Under the pieces are notes generated by a model that did no database searches, had not been told where the DNA came from, and saw only the letters and a program-made list of their open reading frames with translations. This document shows positions 28,869 to 37,316 of a DNA stretch of 64,000 nt, piece by piece. This DNA comes from Streptomyces sp. A 4/2. GTDB lineage: Bacteria > Actinomycetota > Actinomycetes > Streptomycetales > Streptomycetaceae. The translations under genes were made by a program, and so were the position numbers. The stretch lies in the NCBI RefSeq assembly GCF_940670765.1, contig NZ_CALNVW010000020.1, positions 62,001 to 126,000 on the forward strand, in the 5' to 3' direction. Numbering within the stretch: position 1 is the first letter of the stretch; each line of letters opens with the position of its first letter.

Positions 28869-29345
28869 TCAGAAATGAAGGGCACTTGGTTCTTCCGTAG
28901 AACGGGGACGCGCGGGGAAGGCGATTCCGAGGGCGTCGAGGACGGCCAGCGGGTCGAGGTAGTCCCGCCAGTGCGTGATCCTGCGGTCCCGGATGGTGAT
29001 CACGGAAACGAAGTGGTTGTCGTACGCCCGGCCCGTGCCGACAGCGCGACCGTGCACCACGTATTCGAGGACGACGACGGAGGTCTCGCGGTCATGATGG
29101 ACGGCGAGCCCGTCGGCGCTCTCCGCGACCATGGTGTCCCCGTACCCGCGGTACAGCTCGGCCAGGGCGTCCCGGCCGTCGATCCTCCTCGGGTAGCCGG
29201 GCACGGTGACCACGTACTCGGTGACGGCGTCCTCGGTGAACCAGTCGAAGAAGTGGTCCCCGTCGACCAATCCGTCGAGCCCTTCCCCGACAACGCGGAA
29301 GAACGGATCCAGCGCTTTGAAGTCGTCCAGATCCTTGGCGGTCAT
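28869..29345 (-). CDS. NTF2-like / SnoaL-type fold protein
   Basis: 158 residues. The pattern VDGDHFFDWFTEDAV ... GRDALAEL ... VVVLEYVVHGRA ... DNHFVSVITIRDRRI followed by THWRDYLDP is the cone-shaped NTF2/SnoaL fold, which includes polyketide cyclases, dehydratases and many proteins without known reaction. A GAGGGA motif precedes the ATG. A role in the neighbouring polyketide pathway is possible but unsupported; it is 7 kb from the PKS operon and separated by decayed DNA. Confidence 0.8.
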   Translation of the reverse strand: MTAKDLDDFKALDPFFRVVGEGLDGLVDGDHFFDWFTEDAVTEYVVTVPGYPRRIDGRDALAELYRGYGDTMVAESADGLAVHHDRETSVVVLEYVVHGRAVGTGRAYDNHFVSVITIRDRRITHWRDYLDPLAVLDALGIAFPARPRSTEEPSALHF

Positions 29346-29534
29346 GACGATCCCTCGATTCCTGAGGTGAGTGGGGGCACGGGGAAGCCCGGACCGGAAC
29401 CGGCATCTTCCTCGTCAATCGACGTTACGACGGGATCAGGACAGCTCCGGTCCTGATGAGGCTCCGCCAGCACCTCGACACGCCTGCTCCGCGGTGACCC
29501 GCATCAGGCGGCGGCCCGGTGCCGGAGATATATG

Positions 29535-30177
29535 AGAGGGCGGTGTACGTGGCCTGATGTCCGGTTCGGTTTCGCCGTGTCGTGTGACTGTGGGAACTCT
29601 CAGCCGGTCGACGGGCTCGGCCGTGCTGGAGTGGCGGGGTGAGCGACCGCAAGCCCTGCAAGAGCGACCTATCCGAGGAACGCTGGGTGCTGATCGAGCC
29701 GGTGACCACTGCATGGAGGGCGAAGCACCCGTCCGTCAGCGGCCGTCAGGGCAGCTACGAGATGTGAGAAATCGTCAACGCGCTCCTGTACCCAGTCCGG
29801 ACCGGCTACCAATGGGACTACCTGCCCCGCGACCTGCCACCGCCCGGCGCGGTGACGTACTACTTCTGCAAATGGCGCGACGACGGCACCGACGAGGTCA
29901 TCCATGACCTGCTGCGCTGGCAGGTACGTGAGAGCCGGGGACGATTAGCCGACCCGAGCCTGGTGGCGCTCGACACCCAGAGTCTGCATGCCGCCGCGGG
30001 GGTACCCGCGCCCACGACCGGGCGGGACGCGGCCAAGAAGGTGCCGGGTCGCAAGCGGGGGCTGGCCGTTGACGTGCTGGGCCTGGTGGTCGCCGTGGTG
30101 GCGCTGGCCGCTTCCGTGCACGACAACGCCTTCGGTACCGCGTTGCTGGACAAGGTCGCCGCGGGGACCTCTGACCG
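29535..30177 (+). mobile_element. IS remnant, copy A: IS4/IS5-type transposase with an internal stop
   Basis: Reading SDRKPCKSDLSEERW ... GRQGSYEM-stop-EIVNALLYPVRTGYQWDYLP ... DTQSLHAAAG ... GRKRGLAVDVLG ... LLDKVAAGTS, this is the N-terminal half of a Streptomyces transposase. A TGA at about 29764 sits where CGA (Arg) is usual. After 30177 the transposase sequence stops and unrelated sequence begins, so the element is both mutated and truncated. The left end (AGAGGGCGGT) matches the end of the inverted copy at 36667. Confidence 0.85.
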
Positions 30178-30493
30178 CGCTGCTGGACGGACTCGCCCAG
30201 GCCGTCGAGCACATCACTATCACCCGCAAGACGCTCCTGGAACTGCCCGACGAAACGCCCTTGGCACCGGCCACACCGACTCCGGCCCTGCCGGACGGCC
30301 CCGCCTACCAGCAGATCATGGCCGTTTCGCCGAAGCCGACGCTCCGCTACGGGCGAGGAACATGTGCGAGGCGATGGACCTGAATCTCGTGCCGAACAAC
30401 ATCAACAACGTCCGCATCAAACTGAAGCGCCTGACCGGGGGCAGAATCCTCGATGCGACCGGGCCGGGACTGTTTACCAGCCCGCGACCGTAA
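30178..30493 (+). pseudogene. Frameshifted C-terminal part of a Streptomyces IS-associated or regulatory helix-turn-helix protein
   Basis: One frame reads LLDGLAQAVEHITITRKTLLELPDE and LPDGPAYQQIMAV; another frame continues FAEADAPLRAR and NNINNVRIKLKRL ... GPGLFTSPRP before a stop. Joining them needs one base restored near 30327 (GTTTCG for GTTTTCG). The C-terminal part looks like a winged-helix segment. It is fused directly to the end of IS copy A, a recombination junction. The exact family is not recognised. Confidence 0.5.
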
Positions 30494-30610
30494 CCGCCCG
30501 GCAAACCCATCACCGGCCCCCTCATCGTTCTGCCAGCCCGCCGAGGAAGCCCGTTGCGAGTGAGCCGCATCGGATGTCTGATTGATCGGCCACCGATCAC
30601 GGGATGGAAC

Positions 30611-31189
30611 ATGAATATGTCGCTGCCCGCCCCCTCGTTGCACACTGCTCGCCTGCGACTGCGTGCCTTCGAAGACGCGGACGCGAACGACCTGTTCGCG
30701 CTGCAGAGCAACGCCTACGTGTTGCGCTACTGGGACGATCCACCGTGGACCGAACGCGCGCGCGCCGAGAAATTCATCACCCGTTGCCGAGAGATGGAAA
30801 AGGAAGGCACCGGGGCGCGGCTGGCCGTGGATCGTGTCTCCGACGGGGCGTTCATCGGCTGGTGCACCCTGAACAGGTGGAATCCGGACTTCCGCAGTGC
30901 GTCGCTGGGCTACTGCTTCGACGATGCAGCGTGGGGCCACGGTTATGCGACCGAGGCCACGCACGCTTTGCTGCGGTGGGCATTCGACACGCTGGACCTG
31001 AATCGCGTCCAGGCTGAGGCCGATACGCGCAACGTGGCTTCTGCCCGCGTGCTGGAGAAGCTCGGCTTCGTGCGTGAGGGGACGTTGCGGGAAGACTGCG
31101 TTGTCAACGGCGAGGTCTCTGATTCGTGGGTCTACGGGCTGATCAGGCGGGAGTGGCGGCCGTCGTCCGAGTCGGCTCCCGCCCGCTGA
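30611..31189 (+). CDS. GNAT-family N-acetyltransferase (RimJ/RimL type)
   Basis: 192 residues: TARLRLRAFEDADAND at the N-terminus, then SLGYCFDDAAWGHGYATEA, the acetyl-CoA pyrophosphate-binding motif (WGHGYA), and NVASARVLEKLGFVREG, the C-terminal family block. Such enzymes acetylate N-terminal amines of ribosomal proteins or small amines such as antibiotics. The upstream frame is open to 30554, but ATG 30611 is preferred because the protein then begins near the conserved T-x-R-L motif. It is intact, unlike most of its neighbours in the IS-bounded island. Confidence 0.88.
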   Translation: MNMSLPAPSLHTARLRLRAFEDADANDLFALQSNAYVLRYWDDPPWTERARAEKFITRCREMEKEGTGARLAVDRVSDGAFIGWCTLNRWNPDFRSASLGYCFDDAAWGHGYATEATHALLRWAFDTLDLNRVQAEADTRNVASARVLEKLGFVREGTLREDCVVNGEVSDSWVYGLIRREWRPSSESAPAR

Positions 31190-31284
31190 GTCCCCTTGCC
31201 CGGTACCTGGTACCGACCACGCCCCGAACCACTGATCACTGCGCCTCATCCAAACTCAACCACGAACCGGGAAAAGGCTCCCAT

Positions 31285-31768
31285 CTCGCCCCCTCAGAGG
31301 CCCTGAAGGCAATCACCGAAGACTTCGAGCAACCGCACGGCTATCCTCCGGGCGCCAACGAGGTCCGGCCGACCGGTCACGACGATCAGGCCGCGGTTCG
31401 CCTGCTTGCCCAAGTGAGTCTCGCTCCTGCCGACCCGGTCACCTTCTACGACAGCATCGGTGATGTCACCTGGGCGGACGTCGGCAACGGCTACTTCGTT
31501 GCCCCGGCAGAGGAGGTCCTTCTGCAGCTGGAGGAGTACGGCGCTGTCGATGGGCGCGGGCCAGAAGGCCCGCGGCCTGGTCATCGGCTCGAACGGAGGA
31601 GGCCAGTCGTACGTCGTCGTCCCTGGTGGGGCGATCTACCGGACGCGAACAGCATCGCTGGACGAGCCTGAGCTCGACCGCGTGGTCGATGACCTGCGGC
31701 AGTTTCTGGAGCTGCTGGAGCATGTCCTGACCCAGTTCGTCGACAGCGGCAAGCCGGGATACCTCTAG
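31285..31768 (+). pseudogene. Frameshifted SMI1/KNR4 (SUKH)-family protein
   Basis: The first part reads EALKAITEDFEQPHGYPPGA ... FYDSIGDVTWADVGNGYFV ... LEEYGAVD. The rest continues in the next frame as GAGQKARGLVIGSNGGGQSY ... ASLDEPELDRVVDDLRQFLEL. The shift is at about 31548-31552 and equals one extra base. No start codon fits the beginning well. SUKH proteins often act as immunity proteins to contact-dependent toxins. Here the gene is broken unless the shift is a sequencing error. Confidence 0.75.
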
Positions 31769-31777
31769 GGACGGACC

Positions 31778-32515
31778 TCAGCGCGTCAATGTGTTAGCCG
31801 TTGTTACTTGGCCGGGGAACTCATTGGTCAGACCCCGGTATCCCTCGTCCACCTCGGCTTTCACCGTCGGGTGCTGATGGAACTGCTCGGCGATGCCTTC
31901 GCTGCGCACGCACGTCTGGTCGTGTATCCGGCCCGGGCGGATGGCCCCGTAGAACAGCACACGGCCCTGGTGGTCGCTGAGCGTGGTGGACTTCATGGTG
32001 TTCTGCCTCTTCTTGCCGGAGACGAATGGCTTGCGGCCCGGGCGTCCCGCTTGCGGTCGGCGGACCTGGACTTCGGTGCCTTCGATGCACACCGTGACGT
32101 CCTCGGCCTCGGCGTAGGCGTAGGCGTAGGCGAACAGGTCTTCCAGGGTGCGGATGCGTACTCCCGGCCGGTCGGGGACGGCGAACCCGCGGTCCGCGAG
32201 CATGGCCCTGACCTGGCGGACGGCACTGGAGACGGTGGAGCGGTCGACGCGGTACAGGACGGCCAGCGCCTGGTGCGGCAGACCGAGCCGCAGATGGACC
32301 AAGGTGACCAGCAACCGGTCGATGAAGACCAGCTTCGGCTTGCGCCCGGCACCCTCAGCCCGCTTGCGCGGACCGCCCCGCAGGGCCTCCAGTGCGGACT
32401 CGCGCGCCAACTCCCTGCGTGGCGCAAGTTCTTCGAGCAACTCGGCGAAGTGTTGGCGCCGCACACCAGTAAGGGCAGGATGGGACATGGCCGTGCGGAG
32501 TACCTCGTGATTCAC
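31778..32515 (-). mobile_element. IS5-type (DDE_Tnp_4-like) transposase, 3'-truncated
   Basis: 245 residues: an N-terminal helix-turn-helix (LTLVHLRLGLPHQALAVLYR-like, DRSTVSSAVRQVR), then the DDE start ICIEGTEVQV-like block (VTVCIEGTEVQVRRP) and KKRQNTMKSTTLSDHQGRVL. It ends VDEGYRGLTNEFPGQV followed by a foreign TTANTLTR tail, so the last third, with the final acidic residue of the active site, is missing. A short (GTAGGC)3 run near 32113-32130 encodes Ala-Tyr repeats. No terminal inverted repeats were found. Confidence 0.82.
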
Positions 32516-32587
32516 ACCCTGAAAACCAGCGTGGCCACCGCCATGTCACGGCTCGTGGCCATCGGTCACAGAACCCACTTCGCAAGA

Positions 32588-33418
32588 TCATGACCCCAGT
32601 TCGGGTGATCCGGTCAGACTGCGGGTCAGCTCCATGAGGCGCTGGCGGGCCTCGATGTCGTACGCCTGCTGGTGCGCGCGAGCGTCCGTGAACTGGTCGA
32701 AGTAGCGGCCGGTAGTGGATTCCAGTTCCGGGTCGGTGATCAACCGTACGGTCGGCCGTACACCCTCGTCGATGCTTGTCGCCGGGGTGAGGCCGTATTC
32801 GCGTACGCCGTCGGTATCCATCAGATGGGCCGGGTGGAGGGTGTTCACGGTGACGCCGGTGCCGTCGAGTTCGGCGGCCAGCTCGAAACTCGCCATGATC
32901 AGCGCGAGCTTGCTCCTGCAGTAGGCGCGCAGTCCCTCGTAGTCCTGCTCCAGCATGACGTCGTCGAAGTCGATGGCGTCCTGCCCGATCGAGGCCACAT
33001 TCACCACGCGGGCGGGCGCGGATGCGGTGAGCAGCGGCAGCAGATCGCGGGTGAGGGCGTGCGGGGCGAGGTGATTCACTGCGAACCGCAGCTCGTACCC
33101 CTGCCTGCTCAACTCCCGCCGCAGGGGCTCAGAGCCGCCACCGGCAACCGCGTTGTTGACCAGCGCGTCGAGCCGGGGCTCCGCCGCACGTACTTGGGCG
33201 GCCATCGCGTGCACCTGATCGAGGTCGGCCAGATCCGCGAGGTAGGTGCGGACTGCGGCGGCAGGCGCGGTGGCGCGGACCTCAGCTGCAACTGCATCGA
33301 GGCGGGTGCTGTCGCGGCCGTGGAGTAGGACGGTGCCGCCGCGTGCGGCAAGGCCGAGTGCGATACCGCGGCCCAGCCCTTGGGTCGCACCAGTGATCAA
33401 GGTGGTGTGCCTGTTCAT
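32588..33418 (-). CDS. Short-chain dehydrogenase/reductase
   Basis: 276 residues from ATG 33418. It has the NAD(P) motif TGATQGLGRGIA (TGxxxGxG), then NNAVAGG (NNAG variant), VNVASIG with the catalytic Ser, and Y-x-x-x-K as YCRSK. The length and order match the retinol-dehydrogenase-like SDR group. The substrate is unknown. It sits in the IS-bounded island between a truncated transposase and an integrase remnant, so it was probably acquired. The frame is open upstream to 33586, but the extra 56 residues are unlike the family. Confidence 0.88.
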   Translation of the reverse strand: MNRHTTLITGATQGLGRGIALGLAARGGTVLLHGRDSTRLDAVAAEVRATAPAAAVRTYLADLADLDQVHAMAAQVRAAEPRLDALVNNAVAGGGSEPLRRELSRQGYELRFAVNHLAPHALTRDLLPLLTASAPARVVNVASIGQDAIDFDDVMLEQDYEGLRAYCRSKLALIMASFELAAELDGTGVTVNTLHPAHLMDTDGVREYGLTPATSIDEGVRPTVRLITDPELESTTGRYFDQFTDARAHQQAYDIEARQRLMELTRSLTGSPELGS

Positions 33419-33699
33419 GGTCGCGATCCTGGCATGTCTGGTGCAGCGCTCGGGAGTGTGTGCTGATCCTGGTGTTGCCACCACCAGCCGGGGATTCCCC
33501 AACGTCGTTCGCGACAGGCACCCTGCCGAACTGCCCGCCGGACCACCCGCCAACGTCACAGCACCGAACTCGTGCTCGCCCGGCACACCCCAGCCCCAAT
33601 TTCACCCAAGGTCGTTAGCGCGCTGCTGGGAGTCCAGAGCGTGTGAGGCCGAGGAGACAGAACACCCTGGCCACGGGAACAAGGAGTCAGCACGGCTCA

Positions 33700-34078
33700 G
33701 AGGAACTCACGGGATGTCGCACAGAAGGGCCGCACACGTGGGCCGGTGTTCGTCACCCACCGCCGCCCGGGGCCGGGCAAGGTCGTCAGCCCGCGTGACG
33801 TGTGCCCGGACACCGGGCTGGCCCGGCTGTCGTACGGGCAGGCCCGCGTCCTTCTCGACGAGTACCCAGCCCGTGCGCGGACCGGGCACGGGTGGGACGT
33901 GCACGAATATCGTCACCCCGGCCTCACCCACCTGGGCGAGGCCGGGGCCAGCCTGCTGATGCTGATGGCCAAGTCGAGACACAAGAAGCCGGAGAACGAC
34001 CGCCGCTACTTCACGCCCTCGCCCGACGCCATTGCGGAGATCACCAGTCTCCTCGCGCCGGGCGACAGCAGGCGCTGA
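33700..34078 (+). pseudogene. C-terminal remnant of a tyrosine site-specific recombinase
   Basis: The frame ending at 34078 reads VTHRRPGPGKVVSPRDVC ... LSYGQARVLLDEY ... DVHEYRHPGLTHLGEAGAS ... KSRHKKPENDRRYF. It contains the H-x-x-R box (HEYR), the following His and the nucleophile Tyr (RRYF) of phage-type integrases. The arm-binding and core-binding domains and the first catalytic Arg are missing, so it cannot be active. It stops 12 bases before the ThrRS end. Confidence 0.78.
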
Positions 34079-34090
34079 TCGCGACGCCTG

Positions 34091-35326
34091 CTATGAGGCG
34101 GGGTCGGCCCACAGGTCGGTGCTGTGGGCCCCGATGAGAGCGCTGATGTGGGTGAGTGCATCACTGACCGGCTGCGGGTCGAGTCGGCGTCCATCACGCA
34201 AGCGCAGCGCGGCGTGATCGTCAGCGGCCTCCTTGGCACCGATGACGGCTTGGTAGGGAACCAGGCGGGCCTCTCGGATACGAGCGCCCAGGCTGCCGCG
34301 GTCCGGTCCCGCGATCTGGGCACGCAGTCCGAGACGAGTGCAGCGTTGGGCAAGGGCTGCGGCGTTCGGCAGTTCGGTGTCGGAGATCGGGAGGATCACC
34401 AGCTGAGTGGGGGCGAGCCAGGCAGGGAAAGCGCCGCCGTGCTGTTCGATGAGATGGGCGACGGCTCGCTCCACACTGCCGATGATGCTGCGGTGGACCA
34501 TGACCGGGCGGTGCTTGGCGCCGTCCGCGCCGATGTAGTGCAGGTCGAACTGCTCGGGCTGGTGGAAGTCGACCTGGACGGTGGACAGGGTGGACTCCCG
34601 GCCGGCGGCATCGGTGACCTGGACGTCGATCTTGGGACCGTAGAACGCGGCCTCTCCCTCGGCCGCTTCGTAAGGCAGGCCGGAGCGGTCGAGGGCGTCG
34701 GTCAGCAGCGCGGTGGAACGTTGCCACTTCTCGGGTGCGGCAACGTACTTGCCGCCGGGGCCCGGGAGGGAGAGCCGGTAACGGGTCGGGGTGATGCCGA
34801 GCGCCTCGTACGCCCGGCGAATCATCTCCAGCGCCGCCTGCGCCTCCTCGGCGACCTGGTCCAGGGTGCAGAAGATGTGCGCGTCATTGAGCTGGATGGC
34901 CCGCACCCGGGTCAGTCCGCCGAGCACGCCCGAGTGCTCGGAGCGGTACATGCCGCCCAGTTCGGCCATCCGCAGGGGCAGTTCGCGGTAGCTGTGGGAG
35001 CGGGAGCGGTAGATCACCGCGTGATGGGGGCACAGGCTCGGCCGCAGGACGACCTGCTCCCCGCCGAGGTCCATCGGGGGGAACATGTCGTCGCTGTAGT
35101 GCGCCCAGTGCCCCGAGATTTCGTACAGCTCCCGCTTGCCGAGTACCGGTGAGTACACATGCTGGTAGCCCGACCGCCGCTCGGCGTCACGGATGTACTC
35201 CTCCAGGGTGTGCCTCACGGCCGCGCCGTCGGGCAGCCAGTACGGCAGGCCGGCGCCGATCAGCGGATCGGTGTCGAACAGGCCCAGTTCACGGCCCAGT
35301 TTGCGGTGGTCGTGCTTGGTGGTCAT
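34091..35326 (-). CDS. thrS: Compact threonyl-tRNA synthetase lacking TGS and editing domains
   Basis: 411 residues against about 650 for housekeeping ThrRS. The class II core is complete: motif 1 around SPVLGKRELYEISGHW, motif 2 around MYRSEHSG, and motif 3 HRSIIGSVERAVAHLIEQ. It is followed by the anticodon-binding domain (WLAPTQLVILPIS). The N-terminal TGS and second-domain editing site are absent, so it starts directly before the catalytic core. ATG 35326 has AAGGAG 7 bases upstream. An upstream Thr-codon leader and terminator suggest induction by uncharged tRNA-Thr. It is likely a second, stress- or resistance-related copy in the IS-bounded island; which inhibitor or stress is not shown by the sequence. 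Confidence 0.93.
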   Translation of the reverse strand: MTTKHDHRKLGRELGLFDTDPLIGAGLPYWLPDGAAVRHTLEEYIRDAERRSGYQHVYSPVLGKRELYEISGHWAHYSDDMFPPMDLGGEQVVLRPSLCPHHAVIYRSRSHSYRELPLRMAELGGMYRSEHSGVLGGLTRVRAIQLNDAHIFCTLDQVAEEAQAALEMIRRAYEALGITPTRYRLSLPGPGGKYVAAPEKWQRSTALLTDALDRSGLPYEAAEGEAAFYGPKIDVQVTDAAGRESTLSTVQVDFHQPEQFDLHYIGADGAKHRPVMVHRSIIGSVERAVAHLIEQHGGAFPAWLAPTQLVILPISDTELPNAAALAQRCTRLGLRAQIAGPDRGSLGARIREARLVPYQAVIGAKEAADDHAALRLRDGRRLDPQPVSDALTHISALIGAHSTDLWADPAS

Positions 35327-35372
35327 CGCGGTCTCCTTGCTGGTTGCGGAGCAAGTGACCGGGCCTACGACA

Positions 35373-35400
35373 AAGCCCCGGGGCACTTGCCCCGGGGCTT
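35373..35400 (-). terminator. Attenuator terminator hairpin before thrS
   Basis: Minus strand AAGCCCCGGGGCA, a 2-base centre, TGCCCCGGGGCTT (13-bp arms, probably folding with a 4-base loop), followed by TGT. It begins 17 bases after the leader-peptide stop and ends 47 bases before the thrS ATG. The pairing is perfect and very GC-rich. Inside the leader, CGCCGG and CCGGCG can form an additional, competing hairpin. Confidence 0.8.
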
Positions 35401-35416
35401 CGGATCAGATCGTCTG

Positions 35417-35467
35417 TCAGCGCGCCGGGACACTCTCCGGCGTCGTCGTCATAGCAGCGCGCTTCAT
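35417..35467 (-). CDS. Thr-rich leader peptide of the thrS attenuator
   Basis: A 16-residue ORF, MKRAAMTTTPESVPAR, with three consecutive ACG threonine codons (35449-35441), ending directly before the terminator hairpin. An internal ATG at 35452 would give MTTTPESVPAR. No clear ribosome binding site precedes 35467; TAACGT about 7-12 bases upstream could be a -10, making the message leaderless. Ribosome stalling at Thr codons when charged tRNA-Thr is scarce would be expected to prevent terminator formation (known logic of amino-acid attenuators; inferred here). Confidence 0.75.
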   Translation of the reverse strand: MKRAAMTTTPESVPAR

Positions 35468-35505
35468 GGCGCAGACGTTAGCAGGATGTAGCGATGTCCA
35501 CACGG

Positions 35506-35660
35506 TCATTCCTCATCAGGAGTGCCCGGGTCACTCAGGGGTCGCAGGCCGCCGGGCAGGTCAGGCAGTTGGAAGGAGTACCGGCCGAGCATGTTGATGT
35601 GGTGCCGTACAAACGGTGAGAGGCGGGCCACGTCCTCGTCACGCCGTACGCCCCCGCACC
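35506..35660 (-). pseudogene. C-terminal remnant of a Tn3-family transposase
   Basis: The minus strand ends DEDVARLSPFVRHHINMLGRYSF then LPDLPGGLRPL and DPGTPDEE-stop. This is the characteristic C-terminus of Streptomyces Tn3-family TnpA. Sequence further upstream (to about 35960) does not continue the protein in one frame and is scrambled, so only the tail is recognisable. Confidence 0.62.
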
Positions 35661-35959
35661 CGGGGCTCCGGCCGGACTCCTCGCCCAGCGGCGCGCCGCG
35701 CAGTGGGTGCCGGACTTCGAGCGGGATGTGCGACATCCCGTCCGTTCGCGGGTCAGGCCGATCGCGTGTCTGAACAGGGTCAACTTCCATCCCGCCGTAC
35801 GGGCCGCATGGAGCACAGCAGGAAGCTGGGAGTTGTGGCATCGTCATGCTGACGCGCGAGCGGAAGCAGTGGCTCACGGCCTTCCGTAGCGCCCAGTCTG
35901 TCCTTTGTCCGATCCTCGCGAGAAGGGACAGCTCTCTTGGCATCGGCCGGTCCCGGGCG

Positions 35960-36305
35960 TCAGCGCGTGACCTTGATGACCGCAGGGGGACGCCAGGTGC
36001 CGTCGAGGGCTGCCGGTTCGGGCCAGTAGGCACGCAGGTAGAGCGCGAACGGTCCGGTGGGGGCGGGCAGCCAATTGGGCAGGTCTTCGTCGGCGGGCGG
36101 GCGGGGGGGCCGAAGTGGAGTGCCAGGGAGCCGTCGGCGCCCGTGCGCAGGCCGGTGTTCTTGGTGCCGAGCGAGTAGCGGTGCAGCTCGTTGCGGTGGA
36201 AGAAGTGGTGCTCGTTGTAGAGCGTCACCGACCAGAAGCCCTTCACCGGAGGGAGAGCGCCGACGGGGAAGACCAGCGTATAGCTGTGCTCGCCGGTGAG
36301 CCGGT
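35960..36305 (-). pseudogene. C-terminal remnant of a DUF1254/DUF1214 protein, frameshifted
   Basis: The minus strand reads GEHSYTLVFPVGALPPVKGFW then SVTLYNEHHFFHRNELHRYS, then SLALHFG, and in a second frame NWLPAPTGPFALYLRAYWPE ... LDGTWRPPAVIKV with a stop at 35960. This is the DUF1214 domain end. The frame breaks in a run of G/C near 36095-36105. The 5' part is replaced by IS copy B sequence at about 36305. Confidence 0.75.
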
Positions 36306-36667
36306 CTTCTTGAACCCCTGGTCCACCAGCGCCTCCGTCACCGTGGAGGTCCCCGCGGCGACCTTGTCCAGCAACGCGGTACCGAAGGCGTTGTCGTGCA
36401 CGGAAGCGGCCAGCACCACCACGGCGACCACCAGGCCCAGCACGTCAACGGCCAGCCCCCGCTTGCGACCCGGCACCTTCTTGGCCGCGTCCCGCCCGGT
36501 CGTGGGCGCGGGTACCCCCGCTGCGGCATGCAGACTCTGGGTGTCTTGCAGGGCTTGCGGTCGCTCACCCCGCCACTCCAGCACGGCCGAGCCCGTCGAC
36601 CGGCTGAGAGTTCCCACAGTCGCACGGCGAAACCGAACCGGACATCAGGTCACGTACCGCCCTCTGA
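36306..36667 (-). mobile_element. IS remnant, copy B (inverted), with an internal deletion
   Basis: It matches copy A (29535-30177) in inverse orientation: the same end, the same SDRKPCK start region, then a jump from ...CCCTGCAA directly to GACACCCAGAG, losing about 308 bases with a GA microhomology at the joint. Unlike copy A it continues with true transposase sequence TSTVTEALVDQGFKKT before ending in DUF1214 sequence. It is non-functional. Confidence 0.85.
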
Positions 36668-36685
36668 GGCTTGACTCTCGCAATA

Positions 36686-36705
36686 TGTGAGAGGAACCTC
36701 TCACA
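36686..36705. promoter_or_regulatory. Palindromic operator of the ArsR-like regulator
   Basis: TGTGAGAGG, AA, CCTCTCACA: a perfect 9-bp inverted repeat ending 2 bases before the ATG at 36708 and covering the only ribosome-binding-like AGAGG. TTGACT at 36671-36676 may be the -35. Binding here would block both transcription and access to the start, as expected for autorepression. Confidence 0.75.
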
Positions 36706-36707
36706 TC

Positions 36708-37316
36708 ATGGACTCTGGTAATCGTCTGGGCGATATCGAGATCACTGATCCGCAGGCGATGCGGGCGCTGGCGCACCCGGTGCGGCTGGCGATCCTCGAA
36801 CGCCTTCAGCGGCACGGGCCGGCGACGGCGACGCAACTCGCGCCCGACGTGGGAGCGACCCCGTCAGTGACCAGCTGGCATCTGCGGCACCTGGCGGGCT
36901 TCGGCCTGGTCCGCGATGCCGAGCCCGCCCCGGACCGTCGCCAGCGGCGCTGGGAGGCGGTGGCGCGCGGCTTCCGGTTCGAGGTACCGGAGGACCCGGA
37001 CGACGAGGAGGGCAGGTCGGCCGCGCGGGTGCTGTCCCGGGAGATGTTCCTGCGTTCCGGAGACCTGCCGAACCGGTGGGCTGCCGAGGTCGAGCCCGAG
37101 CTCGAACCGGCGTGGCAGCGGCTTGCGGGGCTGGCCAACACCCGCGTCGTCGTGTCCGCCGACGAACTCGCCGCCATCGAGGACGCGATCCAGTGCATTC
37201 TCGCGCCCTACGTGACACGCGACGAGGCCGCGCGTCCGGCCGACGGACGTGGCGTCCGGCTGCTGCGGTACGCCCTGCCCGAGGGTGCGGAGGATCGGAC
37301 GGGCGGGACGTCATGA
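36708..37316 (+). CDS. ArsR-like winged-helix transcriptional regulator
   Basis: 202 residues. The N-terminal winged helix reads ALAHPVRLAILERLQRHGPATATQLAPDVG then TPSVTSWHLRHLAGFGLV, the classic ArsR/HTH_20 pattern. The C-terminal half is rich in Glu and Arg and probably serves in dimerisation or ligand sensing. No ArsR metal-site cysteines are present, so the ligand is likely organic. Its stop overlaps the following exporter start as ATGA, and the palindrome upstream suggests self-repression; together they form a two-gene efflux unit. A GTG at 36687 is in frame but lies inside the operator. Confidence 0.88.
   Translation: MDSGNRLGDIEITDPQAMRALAHPVRLAILERLQRHGPATATQLAPDVGATPSVTSWHLRHLAGFGLVRDAEPAPDRRQRRWEAVARGFRFEVPEDPDDEEGRSAARVLSREMFLRSGDLPNRWAAEVEPELEPAWQRLAGLANTRVVVSADELAAIEDAIQCILAPYVTRDEAARPADGRGVRLLRYALPEGAEDRTGGTS

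Noticed and set aside
34091..35467. ThrRS as self-resistance for a threonyl-tRNA-synthetase inhibitor made by this cluster
   Set aside because: Glutarimide polyketides act on eukaryotic targets and no inhibitor biosynthesis genes of the borrelidin or obafluorin type are present. The link is only proximity, and mobile DNA separates the two.
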